Positions 36,238-47,330 are shown, counted from the first letter of the stretch. The stretch: DNA of 64,000 bases from Streptomyces narbonensis (GCF_014649015.1 NZ_BMSF01000003.1:310001-374000), one strand, 5' to 3'. The notes: generated by a model not told the origin, from the sequence alone. Numbers and translations are program-made.

Positions 36238-36603
36238 TCAGATGGCGAGCGCCTGGGCGCGGCGCTTCACCTCCGTGCCGCGATTCTCGTTGAGCGCCTG
36301 AGCGGGCGTGCCCGGCAGGCTCTCGTCCGGAGTGAAGAGCCACTCCAGCATCTCCTCGTTGGTGAAGCCGTCGTCCCGCAGGACGGTCAGGAGCCCGACG
36401 AGACCCTTGACGATCTTGTCGCCCTGGATGAAGGCGGCGGGGATCTGCAGGGAGTTGTTCTCACCGCGGCGCACGGCGATGAGCTGGCCGTCCTTGATCA
36501 GCTGTCGCACGCGCACCACGTCGACATCGAGCATCTCCGCGATGTCGGGCACGTAGAGCCAGGCGGGGACGAGCTCATCGATCTTTACGTCAATCTCGGT
36601 CAC
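36238..36603 (-). CDS. Rv2175c family DNA-binding protein
   Basis: This 121-residue protein begins MTEIDVKIDELVPAWLYVPDIAEMLDVDVVRVRQLIKDG, a winged-helix-like helix-turn-helix, and ends with a helical domain (GLLTVLRDDGFTNEEMLEWLF). It matches the family of M. tuberculosis Rv2175c, a small DNA-binding protein phosphorylated by the PASTA kinase PknL. A PASTA kinase gene lies 4 kb away in this window (40605-42527), so a kinase-substrate relation is possible but unproven here. The start is GTG at 36603. Confidence 0.88.
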   Translation of the reverse strand: MTEIDVKIDELVPAWLYVPDIAEMLDVDVVRVRQLIKDGQLIAVRRGENNSLQIPAAFIQGDKIVKGLVGLLTVLRDDGFTNEEMLEWLFTPDESLPGTPAQALNENRGTEVKRRAQALAI

Positions 36604-36646
36604 AGGACAAGCCTGCCATCCCGGACTGACAGCCGGTAGTCGGGCC

Positions 36647-37861
36647 CTACCGGACTGCCGCCTTCAGAGGGACGGAAGGGTCGGCGGCGCGCCCGGGATC
36701 GACGGCGGTGGCCGTCTCGATGAGCTTGCGGCCCTGGGCCAGGTCGCGGGGGCGGCCCACGGCGAGGAGGGCGACCGGGACCCCGCCGCGCAGCCAGAGC
36801 ACGGACCAGGTCTCGTCCGCCGGGTCGCCGCGCCACAGGAGCTCGTCGGCGTCCGCGTGGTGTCCGGCGTACTGGACGAACCGGCCGAACTGCTCGGACC
36901 AGAAGTACGGCACGGGGTCGTACGGGCCGGGGTCGGCGCCGGTGATCGCCGCGGCGACCGTGCGCGGGCCCTGGAGGGCGTTGTCCCAGTGGTGGACGAG
37001 GAGGCGCTCGCCGTAGCGGGCGGAGGGGTAGGAGGCGCAGTCGCCGACGGCGTACACGTCGGGCAGGGAGGTGCGCAGCCGCTCGTCGGCCGTGACGGCG
37101 CCGCTCGGGTCGAGGGCGATGCCGGAGCCGGCGAGCCAGCCGGTGGCGGGACGGGCGCCGATGCCGACGACGACGGCGTCGGCGGGCAGCTCGCGGCCGT
37201 CGGCGAGGACGACGCGGCCGGGTTCGACCGTGTCCACGCGCGCGTGGGTGAGGAGTTCGGCGCCGTTCGCCCCGTACCAGCCGGCCATGGGGGCGGTGAC
37301 CTCGGCGGGCAGGGCCCCGGCGAGCGGGCGGTCGGCCATCTCGACGACGGTGACGGCGCAGCCCGCCGCGCGCGCGGCGGTGGCGAACTCGGCGCCGATC
37401 CAGCCCGCGCCGACGACCACGACCGTGTGGCGGCGCTCCAGGACGGGGCCGAGGCGCACGGCGTCGTCGAGGGTGCGCAGGAGGTGGACCCCGGGGACGC
37501 CCTCGGCGCCTGGCAGGGTGATCGGGTGGGCCCCGGTGGCGACGACCAGGACGTCGTACGGGACGGGTCCGGCCTCGGTGTCGATCTCGTGGTCGGCGGC
37601 GCGCAGCCCGGTGACGTCGAGGCCGAGGCGGAGTTCGACGTCGAGGGCCTCGAAGTCGACGTCGAAGGCGGAGTCCTCGGCCTTGCCGAGGAGGATCGCC
37701 TTGGAGAGCGGGGGCCGGTCGTAGGGCTGGTGGGGCTCGGCCCCGATGAGGGTGACGGGGCCGGTGAAGCCCTGCTCACGCAGGGCGACGGCGGTCTGCA
37801 CACCCGCCATCCCGGCGCCGACGATCACGACCTGCTGCTGGGCCTGCTTCTGCTCGCTCAC
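36647..37861 (-). CDS. NAD(P)/FAD-dependent oxidoreductase (ferredoxin-reductase type)
   Basis: This 404-residue flavoprotein has the N-terminal FAD motif VVIVGAGMAGVQTAVALREQGF, the NAD(P) motif VVVVGAGWIGAEFATAARAAGC, and VYAVGDCASYP before a C-terminal reductase domain. The layout matches ferredoxin and rubredoxin reductases of oxygenase and P450 systems. No ferredoxin gene is adjacent, so the electron acceptor is unknown. GTG at 37861 follows AAGGTGG. It is divergent from the thiamine operon. Confidence 0.9.
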   Translation of the reverse strand: MSEQKQAQQQVVIVGAGMAGVQTAVALREQGFTGPVTLIGAEPHQPYDRPPLSKAILLGKAEDSAFDVDFEALDVELRLGLDVTGLRAADHEIDTEAGPVPYDVLVVATGAHPITLPGAEGVPGVHLLRTLDDAVRLGPVLERRHTVVVVGAGWIGAEFATAARAAGCAVTVVEMADRPLAGALPAEVTAPMAGWYGANGAELLTHARVDTVEPGRVVLADGRELPADAVVVGIGARPATGWLAGSGIALDPSGAVTADERLRTSLPDVYAVGDCASYPSARYGERLLVHHWDNALQGPRTVAAAITGADPGPYDPVPYFWSEQFGRFVQYAGHHADADELLWRGDPADETWSVLWLRGGVPVALLAVGRPRDLAQGRKLIETATAVDPGRAADPSVPLKAAVR

Positions 37862-37983
37862 CCGTCCACCTTACGCATCTGACGGACCGTCAGTAAGGGA
37901 GGGGCCCGGCGCCGACCCCTGGGGCCTCCGGGGAGGGGACTGTGGCTCGCCGGAGGCGGGGGCTAGTCTGGCGGGCGTAAAGC

Positions 37984-38077
37984 ACTCGCGGGAGCCCGGA
38001 CGCACCGGGCTGAGAGGGAGGCTGGGCGGCCTCCGACCGTACGAACCTGATCCGGGTCATGCCGGCGAAGGGAGGGG
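37984..38077 (+). promoter_or_regulatory. TPP riboswitch (THI element)
   Basis: The conserved core CTGAGAGGGAGGC near 38010-38022 and the 3' part CGAACCTGATCCGGGTCATG (38042-38061) with CCGGCGAAGGGA identify a thiamine-pyrophosphate aptamer. Paired stems are formed by GGGAGCCCGGAC..., the GCCT/AGGC helix and CCGG/CCGG. The aptamer ends about 10 bp before the thiO ATG with GGGAGGGG as its tail. This suggests translational control by sequestering the ribosome-binding site. A weak -10-like TAGTCT lies at 37964-37969. Confidence 0.95.
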
Positions 38078-38087
38078 CTGGACGCCC

Positions 38088-40512
<2,425 letters not shown>

Positions 40513-40591
40513 CAGCCGGTCCGGCTGCGGCGCTCGTCACAGCTCCGCTGCAGTACCGGGGCATCCGCGCAGGGGCCGTGTCCACGGCTCG

Positions 40592-40597
40592 TAGACT
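40592..40597 (+). promoter_or_regulatory. -10-like hexamer of a leaderless transcript for the PASTA kinase
   Basis: TAGACT ends 7 nt before the GTG at 40605 and no ribosome-binding site is present. No convincing -35 is visible. Confidence 0.5.
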
Positions 40598-40604
40598 CGT
40601 CGCC

Positions 40605-42527
40605 GTGGACACGACCCTTCAGGACCCCCTCGTCGGGCGGCTGCTCGACGGCCGCTACCGCGTCGACGCGCGCATCGCCGTCGGCGGGATGGCCACCGTC
40701 TACCGGGCCGTCGACACCCGCCTCGACCGCGTCCTCGCGCTCAAGGTGATGCACCCCGCCCTCGCGACGGACGCCGCCTTCGTCGAGCGGTTCATCCGCG
40801 AGGCGAAGTCCGTCGCCCGGCTCGCCCACCCGAACGTCGTGGGCGTCTTCGACCAGGGCGCCGAGGGCGCGTACGTCTACCTGGCGATGGAGTACGTCGC
40901 CGGCTGCACCCTCCGCGACGTCCTGCGCGAGCGCGGCGCCCTGACGCCCCGCGCCGCGCTCGACATCCTGGAGCCGGTCCTCGCCGCGCTGGGCGCCGCG
41001 CACCGGGCCGGGTTCGTGCACCGGGACATGAAGCCGGAGAACGTCCTGATAGGGGACGACGGCCGGGTCAAGGTGGCCGATTTCGGTCTCGTACGGGCCG
41101 TGGGCTCGGCGACCGCCACCACCGGCTCGGTCCTCGGGACCGTCTCGTACCTGGCACCGGAGCAGATCGAGCACGGCACGGCCGACACCCGCGCCGACGT
41201 GTACGCCTGCGGTGTCGTGCTGTACGAGATGCTGACCGGCGGCAAGCCCCACGCGGGCGACACCCCCGCCCAGGTCCTCTACCAGCACCTCCACACGGAC
41301 GTGCCCGCCCCATCCGCCACCGTCCCCGGGCTCGCCCCGGAGCTGGACGAGCTGGTCGCGGCCGCCTCCGCCCGCAACGCCGACCTCCGCCCGCACGACG
41401 CCGTCGCGCTGCTCGCCCTGGTCCGGGAGGCCCGCGCTGCGCTCGGCGACGAGCAGCTGGACGCCGAGCCGCCGCAGGCGCGCTCCGAGACCCGGGACAC
41501 CGCCGAGGACCGGACGAGCGTGATCGCCCGCGTCGCGCCGGCCGAGTCCGACGTCCAGCAGGTGCAGCACACGAACCGGCTGCCGGCCCCCGAGGCGCCC
41601 CCGGCCGCGCCCGGCCGGCGCGCCGCCCGGCTCTCGCGAGCCCCCCGCGGCCCGCTCCTGATCGTCCTCGGCGTCCTGCTCGCACTCGGTGTCGGCACCG
41701 GTGTCTGGTACATCAATTCCGGCCAGTTCACCCGCGTCCCGGCCGTCCTCGGCCAGACCGAGGCCGCCGCGACACAGCGGATCAAGGATGCCGGCCTGGA
41801 CGTCGGCACGACGAAACGTGCCTTCAGCGACGTGTACGAGCGCGGCACGGTCATGGCCGTCGCCCCCGCCCCCGGCGAGCGCGTCCGGGGCAACGCCACG
41901 GTCACCCTCACGCTCTCGCGCGGCCCCGAGATCGTGAAGGTGCCGAACCTCAGGAACAAGCCGCTCGCGGAGGCCAAGGCCATCCTGAAGAAGGAGGGGC
42001 TGGCCCCCGGGGTGGTCACGCGCGAGTTCCACGACTCCGTCGCCCAGGGCGCCGTGATCGGCTCCGACCCCGAGCCCGGCACGGAGCGCCGCCCCGATTC
42101 GGCCGTCGCCCTGGTGGTCAGCAAGGGTTCCCCGATCGACGTGCCCGACGTCACCGCCGAGACCGTCGCCGACGCCACGGCCACGCTCCAGGAGGCCGGC
42201 CTCACCGTGCGGGTCGCGCCGGAGCGGATCCACTCGCCCGAGGACGCCGGCACGGTCGCCGCCCAGTCGCTCGCCGAGGGCAGCCGGGCCGCCGAGGGCG
42301 ACACGATCACCCTCACCGTCTCCAAGGGCCCGAAGCTGGTCGAGGTCCCGGACGTCACGGAGGAGAGCACCGAGGACGCCCGGACGATCCTGGAGGACGC
42401 GGGCTTCGAGGTGGAGGTCAAGAAGTCCTTCCCCTTCCTCGGCGACACGGTCACGAGCCAGTCCGTGGAGGGCGGCGAGACCGCCCCCGAAGGCTCCACC
42501 GTCACCATCACGATCAAGGGACTCTAG
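40605..42527 (+). CDS. pkaF: Serine/threonine kinase with four PASTA domains (PkaF/PknB/Stk1 type)
   Basis: This 640-residue membrane kinase is thought to sense muropeptides or lipid II through its PASTA domains. Kinase motifs are GGMATVY near residue 27, Lys47 in LALKVMHP, HRDMKPEN with catalytic Asp141, DFG at 159-161, and SYLAPEQ. One transmembrane helix lies around 350-370 (LLIVLGVLLALGVG). Four PASTA repeats follow, each ending LSRG or VSKG or similar. The start is GTG 40605. In other Streptomyces this locus is named pkaF; the symbol is by analogy. Confidence 0.93.
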   Translation: MDTTLQDPLVGRLLDGRYRVDARIAVGGMATVYRAVDTRLDRVLALKVMHPALATDAAFVERFIREAKSVARLAHPNVVGVFDQGAEGAYVYLAMEYVAGCTLRDVLRERGALTPRAALDILEPVLAALGAAHRAGFVHRDMKPENVLIGDDGRVKVADFGLVRAVGSATATTGSVLGTVSYLAPEQIEHGTADTRADVYACGVVLYEMLTGGKPHAGDTPAQVLYQHLHTDVPAPSATVPGLAPELDELVAAASARNADLRPHDAVALLALVREARAALGDEQLDAEPPQARSETRDTAEDRTSVIARVAPAESDVQQVQHTNRLPAPEAPPAAPGRRAARLSRAPRGPLLIVLGVLLALGVGTGVWYINSGQFTRVPAVLGQTEAAATQRIKDAGLDVGTTKRAFSDVYERGTVMAVAPAPGERVRGNATVTLTLSRGPEIVKVPNLRNKPLAEAKAILKKEGLAPGVVTREFHDSVAQGAVIGSDPEPGTERRPDSAVALVVSKGSPIDVPDVTAETVADATATLQEAGLTVRVAPERIHSPEDAGTVAAQSLAEGSRAAEGDTITLTVSKGPKLVEVPDVTEESTEDARTILEDAGFEVEVKKSFPFLGDTVTSQSVEGGETAPEGSTVTITIKGL

Positions 42528-42532
42528 AGCTC

Positions 42533-43384
42533 ATGCGCAACCCCGTCGGCGGCCACGTCCCCGTGGCCGGTGGCCTCGCCACGACCGGCCTCGCCTACGC
42601 CCGCGTCCTCGGCGCCGAGACCGTGCAGGTCTTCGTCGCCAATCCGCGTGGCTGGGCCACCCCGGTCGGCAACCCGGCCCAGGACGAGCTGTTCCGGGCC
42701 GAGTGCGAGGCCGAGTCGATCTCGGCCTGGGTCCACGCCCCGTATCTGATCAACTTCGGCTCCCACACCGAGGCCACCGTGGAGAAGTCGGTCGAGTCGC
42801 TGCGGCACTCGCTGCGCCGGGGCCGCGAGATCGGTGCGAAGGGCGTGGTGGTGCACACCGGCTCGGCGACCGCGGGCCGCCCGCGCGAGGTGGCCCTCGC
42901 CCAGGTACGCGAGCGGATGCTCCCGCTCCTCGACGAGCTGACGCACCCGGACGACCCGTACCTGCTCCTGGAGTCGACGGCCGGCCAGGGGTTCTCGCTC
43001 TGCTCGCGCGCGGAGGACTTCGGCCCGTACTTCGACGCGCTCGACCGCCACCCGAAGCTCGGCATCTGCCTCGACACCTGCCACATCTTCGCGGCGGGCC
43101 ACGACCTCGCGGAGCCGGGCGGCGCGGTGCGGACGCTGGACGAGCTGGTGGCGACCGTCGGCGAGGGCCGGCTGAAGCTGATCCACGCCAACGACTCGAA
43201 GGACGTCGTGGGCGCCCACAAGGACCGTCACGCCAACATCGGCGCCGGCCACATCGGCGAGGACGCCTTCCGCGCCCTGCTGCGCCACCCGGCGACGGAC
43301 GGGGTGCCCCTGATCATCGAGACCCCGGGCGGCACGGAGGGACACGTGGCCGACGTGGAGCTCCTGAAGAAGCTGCGGGGCTGA
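42533..43384 (+). CDS. nfo: Endonuclease IV (Nfo family)
   Basis: This 283-residue TIM-barrel zinc enzyme cleaves DNA 5' to abasic sites. Motifs are HAPYLINFGS, VVHTGSATAGRP, LLESTAGQGFSL, GICLDTCHIFAAGHDL, HANDSKDVVGAHKDRHANIGAG and LIIETPGG, which carry the His/Asp/Glu zinc ligands. It starts 5 bp after the kinase stop and has no obvious own promoter, so co-transcription with the kinase is likely. The link between the two functions is not evident. Confidence 0.95.
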   Translation: MRNPVGGHVPVAGGLATTGLAYARVLGAETVQVFVANPRGWATPVGNPAQDELFRAECEAESISAWVHAPYLINFGSHTEATVEKSVESLRHSLRRGREIGAKGVVVHTGSATAGRPREVALAQVRERMLPLLDELTHPDDPYLLLESTAGQGFSLCSRAEDFGPYFDALDRHPKLGICLDTCHIFAAGHDLAEPGGAVRTLDELVATVGEGRLKLIHANDSKDVVGAHKDRHANIGAGHIGEDAFRALLRHPATDGVPLIIETPGGTEGHVADVELLKKLRG

Positions 43385-43402
43385 CCGGGCCGGCATTTCC
43401 TG

Positions 43403-43431
43403 TTGAGTAGTACCCCGGGGGGGTATACGGT
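43403..43431 (+). promoter_or_regulatory. Promoter of the DUF4396 gene enclosing the CsoR-like box
   Basis: TTGAGT (43403-43408) and TACGGT (43426-43431) are 17 bp apart. The spacer holds the G/C palindrome, a classical repressor position. Confidence 0.5.
43408..43428. promoter_or_regulatory. CsoR-like copper operator
   Basis: The sequence GTACCCCGGGGGGGTATA (43410-43427) resembles the TATACCCC...GGGGTATA sites bound by actinobacterial CsoR copper sensors, with one central G tract longer than usual. It lies between the -35 and -10 of the gene for the His-rich DUF4396 protein. The regulator gene is not in the window. Confidence 0.6.
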
Positions 43432-43482
43432 CTCCTGTAGAGAACAGGAGCGCAGGAGCCGCTACCCGAGCTTGGGGGCACC

Positions 43483-44088
43483 ATGCAGCACGAAGCGCAC
43501 GCCCAACACGACCACGGCGCCCACGAGGGTCACGAAGGCCACGAAGGCCACGAGAACCGCACCCAGCACGGCGAGCACGTCCAGCACCAGGGCCACGAGG
43601 AGCAGCACCAGGACCACAGCGCCCACCACGCCCACCATCAGGCCGACGGCAAGGTCTCCTGGGGCACGGCCGCCAAGGCCACGCTGCACTGTCTCACCGG
43701 CTGCGCCATCGGCGAGGTGCTCGGCATGGTCATCGGCACGGCGCTCGGCTGGGGCAACGTCCAGACGATGGTCCTCGCGATCGCCCTGGCCTTCTTCTTC
43801 GGCTACGCGCTCACCCTGCGCGGCATCCTGGCCGCCGGCGTCGACTTCAGGACGGCGTTCAAGGTCGCGCTCGCCGCCGACACGCTCTCGATCGCCGTCA
43901 TGGAGATCATCGACAACGGCGTCATCGCCCTCTGGCCGGGTGCCATGGACGCACACCTCTCGGCGCCGCTGTTCTGGATCGTGCTCGCCATCGCGCTCGC
44001 AGCGGCGTTCGTGATCACCACTCCGGTGAACAAGTGGATGATCGGCCGCGGCAAGGGCCACGCGGTGGTCCACCAGTACCACCACTGA
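43483..44088 (+). CDS. DUF4396 membrane protein with His-rich N-terminus
   Basis: This 201-residue protein begins with about 55 residues of His/Gln/Glu/Gly repeats (HEGHEGHEGHE, HHAHH) that could bind metal. The DUF4396 region follows (SWGTAAKATLHCLTGCAIGEVLGMVIG) with four hydrophobic helices, two Cys residues in the first, and a His-rich C-terminus (VVHQYHH). The family is uncharacterised. A CsoR-like site in its promoter, together with the His and Cys content, suggests a role in copper handling. That is inference. Confidence 0.8.
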   Translation: MQHEAHAQHDHGAHEGHEGHEGHENRTQHGEHVQHQGHEEQHQDHSAHHAHHQADGKVSWGTAAKATLHCLTGCAIGEVLGMVIGTALGWGNVQTMVLAIALAFFFGYALTLRGILAAGVDFRTAFKVALAADTLSIAVMEIIDNGVIALWPGAMDAHLSAPLFWIVLAIALAAAFVITTPVNKWMIGRGKGHAVVHQYHH

Positions 44089-44125
44089 ACGGACCGTCCG
44101 AGACACACCCCGGCGGTCCGGAGCG

Positions 44126-44785
44126 CTACAGCTCCGGGCCGTCTCCCGGTTCCTCCTGGTACGAGTAGCGCTGCTCCGTCCACGGGTCGCCGAGGTTGTG
44201 GTAGCCGCGCTCCTCCCAGAAGCCCCGGCGGTCGGCGGCCATGTACTCCACGCCCCGGACCCACTTGGGCCCCTTCCAGGCGTACAGATGCGGGACGACG
44301 AGCCGCAGCGGGAAGCCGTGCTCGGCGGTGAGCAGCTCGCCGCCCTTGTGGGTGGCGAAGATCGTGCGGTCCGCGGCGAAGTCGGCGAGCCGCATGTTGG
44401 CGCTGTAGCCGTACTCGGCCCAGACCATCACGTGCGTGACCTGCGGCGCGGGCGGAGCCAGTTCGAGGATGGTCCGGGCGGGCACCCCACCCCATTCGGC
44501 CCCGAGCATGCTGAATTTCGTGACGCAGTGCAGATCGGCCACGACCGTGGAGAACGGCAGCGCCGAGAACTCCTCGTGGTTCCAGCACCGCTTGTCGCCG
44601 TCCGCCGTCGCGCCGAAGACGCGGAACTCCCAGCGGTCCGGCTTGAACTTGGGGACGGGCCCGTAGTGGGTGACCGGCCAGCCGCGCTGCAGCCGCTGAC
44701 CCGGCGGAAGGTCCGGCGAACGATCCGGCTCCCCCGCTTCCCCTTCCCGGCGTTCTCCGCTCTCCGGCTGACCCATGTCATCCAT
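44126..44785 (-). CDS. Sulfite-oxidase-like molybdopterin-dependent oxidoreductase
   Basis: This 219-residue protein matches the molybdopterin-binding core of the sulfite oxidase family without the C-terminal dimerisation domain. WEFRVFG, LPFSTVVADLHCVTKFSMLGAEWGGVPARTILE (the Cys that ligates molybdenum) and FPLRLVVPHLYAWKGPKWVRGVEYM are characteristic. No Tat or Sec signal is seen, so it may be cytoplasmic. The start is ATG 44785; ATG 44776 is an alternative. The reductant partner is unknown. Confidence 0.87.
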   Translation of the reverse strand: MDDMGQPESGERREGEAGEPDRSPDLPPGQRLQRGWPVTHYGPVPKFKPDRWEFRVFGATADGDKRCWNHEEFSALPFSTVVADLHCVTKFSMLGAEWGGVPARTILELAPPAPQVTHVMVWAEYGYSANMRLADFAADRTIFATHKGGELLTAEHGFPLRLVVPHLYAWKGPKWVRGVEYMAADRRGFWEERGYHNLGDPWTEQRYSYQEEPGDGPEL

Positions 44786-44960
44786 GGTGACAGACGGCGA
44801 GGGGTGGTCATGACCAGCCAACCTCCCACCCGTCCGGGATTCGGGCAACTCCCACTAAGCCTGCACTTACTGGACGCCCCCCATTCGGGGTGCGAGGATG
44901 CGGCCATCCTGCCCAGTGACGGCACAGACACGCAACGTGGAAGTGGAAGGAGCCTCTGCG

Positions 44961-45437
44961 ATGCAGGGCGACCCCGAGGTTCTCGAGTTCCTCAACGAGC
45001 AGCTGACCGGCGAACTGACGGCCATCAACCAGTACTGGCTGCACTACCGCATCCAGGACAACAAGGGGTGGACGAAGCTCGCCAAGTACACCCGTGAAGA
45101 GTCCATCGACGAGATGAAGCACGCGGACAAGCTGACCGAGCGCATCCTGATGCTCGACGGCCTGCCCAACTACCAGCGGCTCTTCCACGTCCGGGTCGGA
45201 CAGACGATCACCGAGATGTTCCAGGCGGACCGCCAGGTCGAGGTGGAGGCGATCGACCGCCTCAAGCGCGGGATCGAGGTCATGCGCGCCAAGGGGGACA
45301 TCACGTCCGCCAACCTCTTCGAGGAGATCCTCGCCGACGAGGAACACCACATCGACTACCTGGACACGCAGCTGGAGCTGATCGAGTCCCTGGGCGAGGC
45401 GCTCTACATCTCGACCCTGATCGAGCAGCCGAGCTAG
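44961..45437 (+). CDS. bfr: Bacterioferritin
   Basis: This 158-residue heme ferritin stores iron in a 24-subunit shell. The di-iron ligands Glu18, Glu51, His54, Glu94, Glu127 and His130 are all present, and Met52 (EMKHADK) is the axial heme ligand. GGAAGGAG precedes the ATG. It converges with the ferredoxin gene on the other strand, only 8 bp from stop to stop, an arrangement typical of Streptomyces. Confidence 0.96.
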   Translation: MQGDPEVLEFLNEQLTGELTAINQYWLHYRIQDNKGWTKLAKYTREESIDEMKHADKLTERILMLDGLPNYQRLFHVRVGQTITEMFQADRQVEVEAIDRLKRGIEVMRAKGDITSANLFEEILADEEHHIDYLDTQLELIESLGEALYISTLIEQPS

Positions 45438-45445
45438 CGGGCCGC

Positions 45446-45685
45446 TCAGGCGGCTTCGTCGAGCTCCGTGTAGGTCTCCGCGGTCAGGGCGGGCATGCCC
45501 TGGTCCAGAAGCTCGCGGCGGGGGCAGTTGCCGCGCCCGAGGATGGCCTGGATGCGACGGACGCATGAACCGCAGTCCGTGCCGGCCTTGCAGGCCGAGG
45601 CGATCTGGCGCGGCGTGCAGGCACCCGCGTCCGCGTGCTCCTTGACCTGCTTCTCCGTGACACCGAAGCATGAGCAGACGTACAC
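45446..45685 (-). CDS. bfd: Bacterioferritin-associated [2Fe-2S] ferredoxin
   Basis: This 79-residue protein reduces bacterioferritin iron for release. Cys4 and Cys6 (VYVCSCFGVT) with Cys38 and Cys41 (GTDCGSC) bind a [2Fe-2S] cluster. I choose GTG at 45685 because GGGAGGTGA sits 6 nt upstream; the GTG at 45694 directly abuts that site and is unlikely. An iron box lies 26 bp upstream, so it should be induced by iron starvation. The terminal acidic tail (TAETYTELDEAA) is typical. Confidence 0.93.
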   Translation of the reverse strand: MYVCSCFGVTEKQVKEHADAGACTPRQIASACKAGTDCGSCVRRIQAILGRGNCPRRELLDQGMPALTAETYTELDEAA

Positions 45686-45710
45686 GCGGTTCACCTCCCG
45701 CCGAGATCGA

Positions 45711-45729
45711 TTAGGCTAACCTAACCTTA
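45711..45729 (-). promoter_or_regulatory. Iron box (DmdR/IdeR operator) upstream of bfd
   Basis: The 19-bp sequence TTAGGCTAACCTAACCTTA agrees with 15 of 19 positions of the TTAGGTTAGGCTAACCTAA DtxR/IdeR consensus. It sits 26 bp upstream of the bfd start. No such site is seen before bfr. Confidence 0.85.
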
Positions 45730-45760
45730 CCCGGCGGGCGGGAGCCTCAAAAGCCCTGGA

Positions 45761-45807
45761 TACGACGATGGGGCGCGGATCACATGGATCCGCGCCCCAT
45801 CGTCGTA
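45761..45807 (-). terminator. Terminator after DAHP synthase
   Basis: A perfect 21-bp stem (45761-45781 with 45787-45807) with a 5-nt loop lies 23 bp beyond the stop of the minus-strand aroH gene. Confidence 0.9.
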
Positions 45808-45829
45808 GGTATCTACCTACTGATCACGC

Positions 45830-47182
45830 TCACTGGTCGCGGTACATCTCCGCCACCAGGAACGCCAGGTCGAGCGACTGGCTCCGGTTGAGGCGCGGGT
45901 CGCAGGCCGTCTCGTAGCGCTGGTGCAGGTCGTCGACGAAGATCTCGTCGCCGCCGCCCACGCACTCGGTGACGTCGTCACCGGTGAGCTCGACGTGGAT
46001 GCCGCCCGGGTGGGTGCCGAGCGCCTTGTGGACCTCGAAGAAGCCCTTGACCTCGTCGAGCACGTCGTCGAAACGGCGCGTCTTGTGGCCGGAGGCGGCT
46101 TCGAAGGTGTTGCCGTGCATCGGGTCGGTGACCCAGGCGACGACCGCGCCCGAGGCGGTGACCTTCTCGACGAGCTCGGGGAGCTTGTCGCGGACCTTGT
46201 CGGCGCCCATGCGGACGATGAAGGTCAGCCGTCCCGGCTCGCGGTCCGGGTCGAGGCGGTCGATGTACGTCAGCGCCTCGTCCACCGTGGTGGTCGGGCC
46301 GAGCTTGATGCCGATCGGGTTGGCGATCTGCGAGCAGAACTCGATGTGCGCGTGGTCCAGCTGGCGGGTGCGCTCACCGACCCAGACCATGTGGCCGGAG
46401 GTGTCGTACAGCTTGCCGGTGCGCGAGTCCGTACGGGTCAGGGCACCCTCGTAGTCGAGCAGCAGCGCCTCGTGGGAGGCGTAGAACTCGACAGCCTTGA
46501 ACTCGGCCGGGTCGGTGCCACAGGCCTTCATGAAGTTCAGCGCGTTGTCGATCTCCCGCGCCAGCTGCTCGTAGCGCTGGCCCGAGGGGGACGACTTCAC
46601 GAAGTCCTGGTTCCAGGCGTGCACCTGGCGCAGGTCGGCGTAGCCACCGGTGGTGAAGGCGCGCACCAGGTTGAGCGTGGAGGCGGAGGCGTTGTACATC
46701 CGCTTCAGGCGCTCGGGGTCCGGGATGCGGGACTTCTCGTCGAAGCCGAAGCCGTTGACCGAGTCGCCCCGGTACGTCGGCAGGGTCACTCCGTCACGGG
46801 TCTCGGTCCCCTTGGAGCGGGGCTTCGAGTACTGGCCGGCGATGCGGCCGACCTTCACCACGGGCACGGAGGCCGCGTAGGTGAGGACGGCACTCATCTG
46901 GAGCAGCGTCTTGAGCTTGGCCCTGATGTGCTCGGCGGACACGGCGTCGAAGGCCTCGGCGCAGTCGCCGCCCTGGAGCAGGAACGCCTCGCCACGGGCG
47001 ACGGCTCCCATCCGGGCGCGCAGCTGGTCGCACTCGCCGGCGAAGACGAGCGGAGGATACGACTCGAGGTCCGCGATCACATCGCGCAGAGCCTCGGCAT
47101 CGGGGTACTCGGGCTGCTGCGCCGCGGGCAGGTCTCGCCAGGTCGCCTTGGCGACGGCGTGGGTATCAGCGTTCACGGTCAC
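45830..47182 (-). CDS. aroH: Class II 3-deoxy-7-phosphoheptulonate synthase (DAHP synthase)
   Basis: This 450-residue enzyme condenses PEP and erythrose-4-phosphate, the first step of aromatic amino-acid synthesis. Class II motifs are LVFAGECDQLRARMG, FLLQGGDCAEAFD, VKVGRIAGQYSKPRSK, WVGERTRQLDHAHIEF, TDPMHGNT and GGIHVELTGDDVTECVGGGDEI. The start is uncertain. GTG 47182 lies 7 nt after a -10-like TAATGT and would be leaderless; GTG 47188 would add two residues. A TrpE-TrpG gene is encoded 3 kb away, but in a separate transcript. Confidence 0.94.
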   Translation of the reverse strand: MTVNADTHAVAKATWRDLPAAQQPEYPDAEALRDVIADLESYPPLVFAGECDQLRARMGAVARGEAFLLQGGDCAEAFDAVSAEHIRAKLKTLLQMSAVLTYAASVPVVKVGRIAGQYSKPRSKGTETRDGVTLPTYRGDSVNGFGFDEKSRIPDPERLKRMYNASASTLNLVRAFTTGGYADLRQVHAWNQDFVKSSPSGQRYEQLAREIDNALNFMKACGTDPAEFKAVEFYASHEALLLDYEGALTRTDSRTGKLYDTSGHMVWVGERTRQLDHAHIEFCSQIANPIGIKLGPTTTVDEALTYIDRLDPDREPGRLTFIVRMGADKVRDKLPELVEKVTASGAVVAWVTDPMHGNTFEAASGHKTRRFDDVLDEVKGFFEVHKALGTHPGGIHVELTGDDVTECVGGGDEIFVDDLHQRYETACDPRLNRSQSLDLAFLVAEMYRDQ

Positions 47183-47330
47183 GCTCACTACATTACGGGG
47201 TCCTTCGCCCCATCTCGGCCCCCTGCCCAGTGGCTGAGACGGCCGACCGAAATGTCCCTTGGCGGTCTTCACGCCTTCGGGTGGTGTTACCCTCTGGCCC
47301 GTTTGACAAGTAGACAGTCGATTCACAGGG

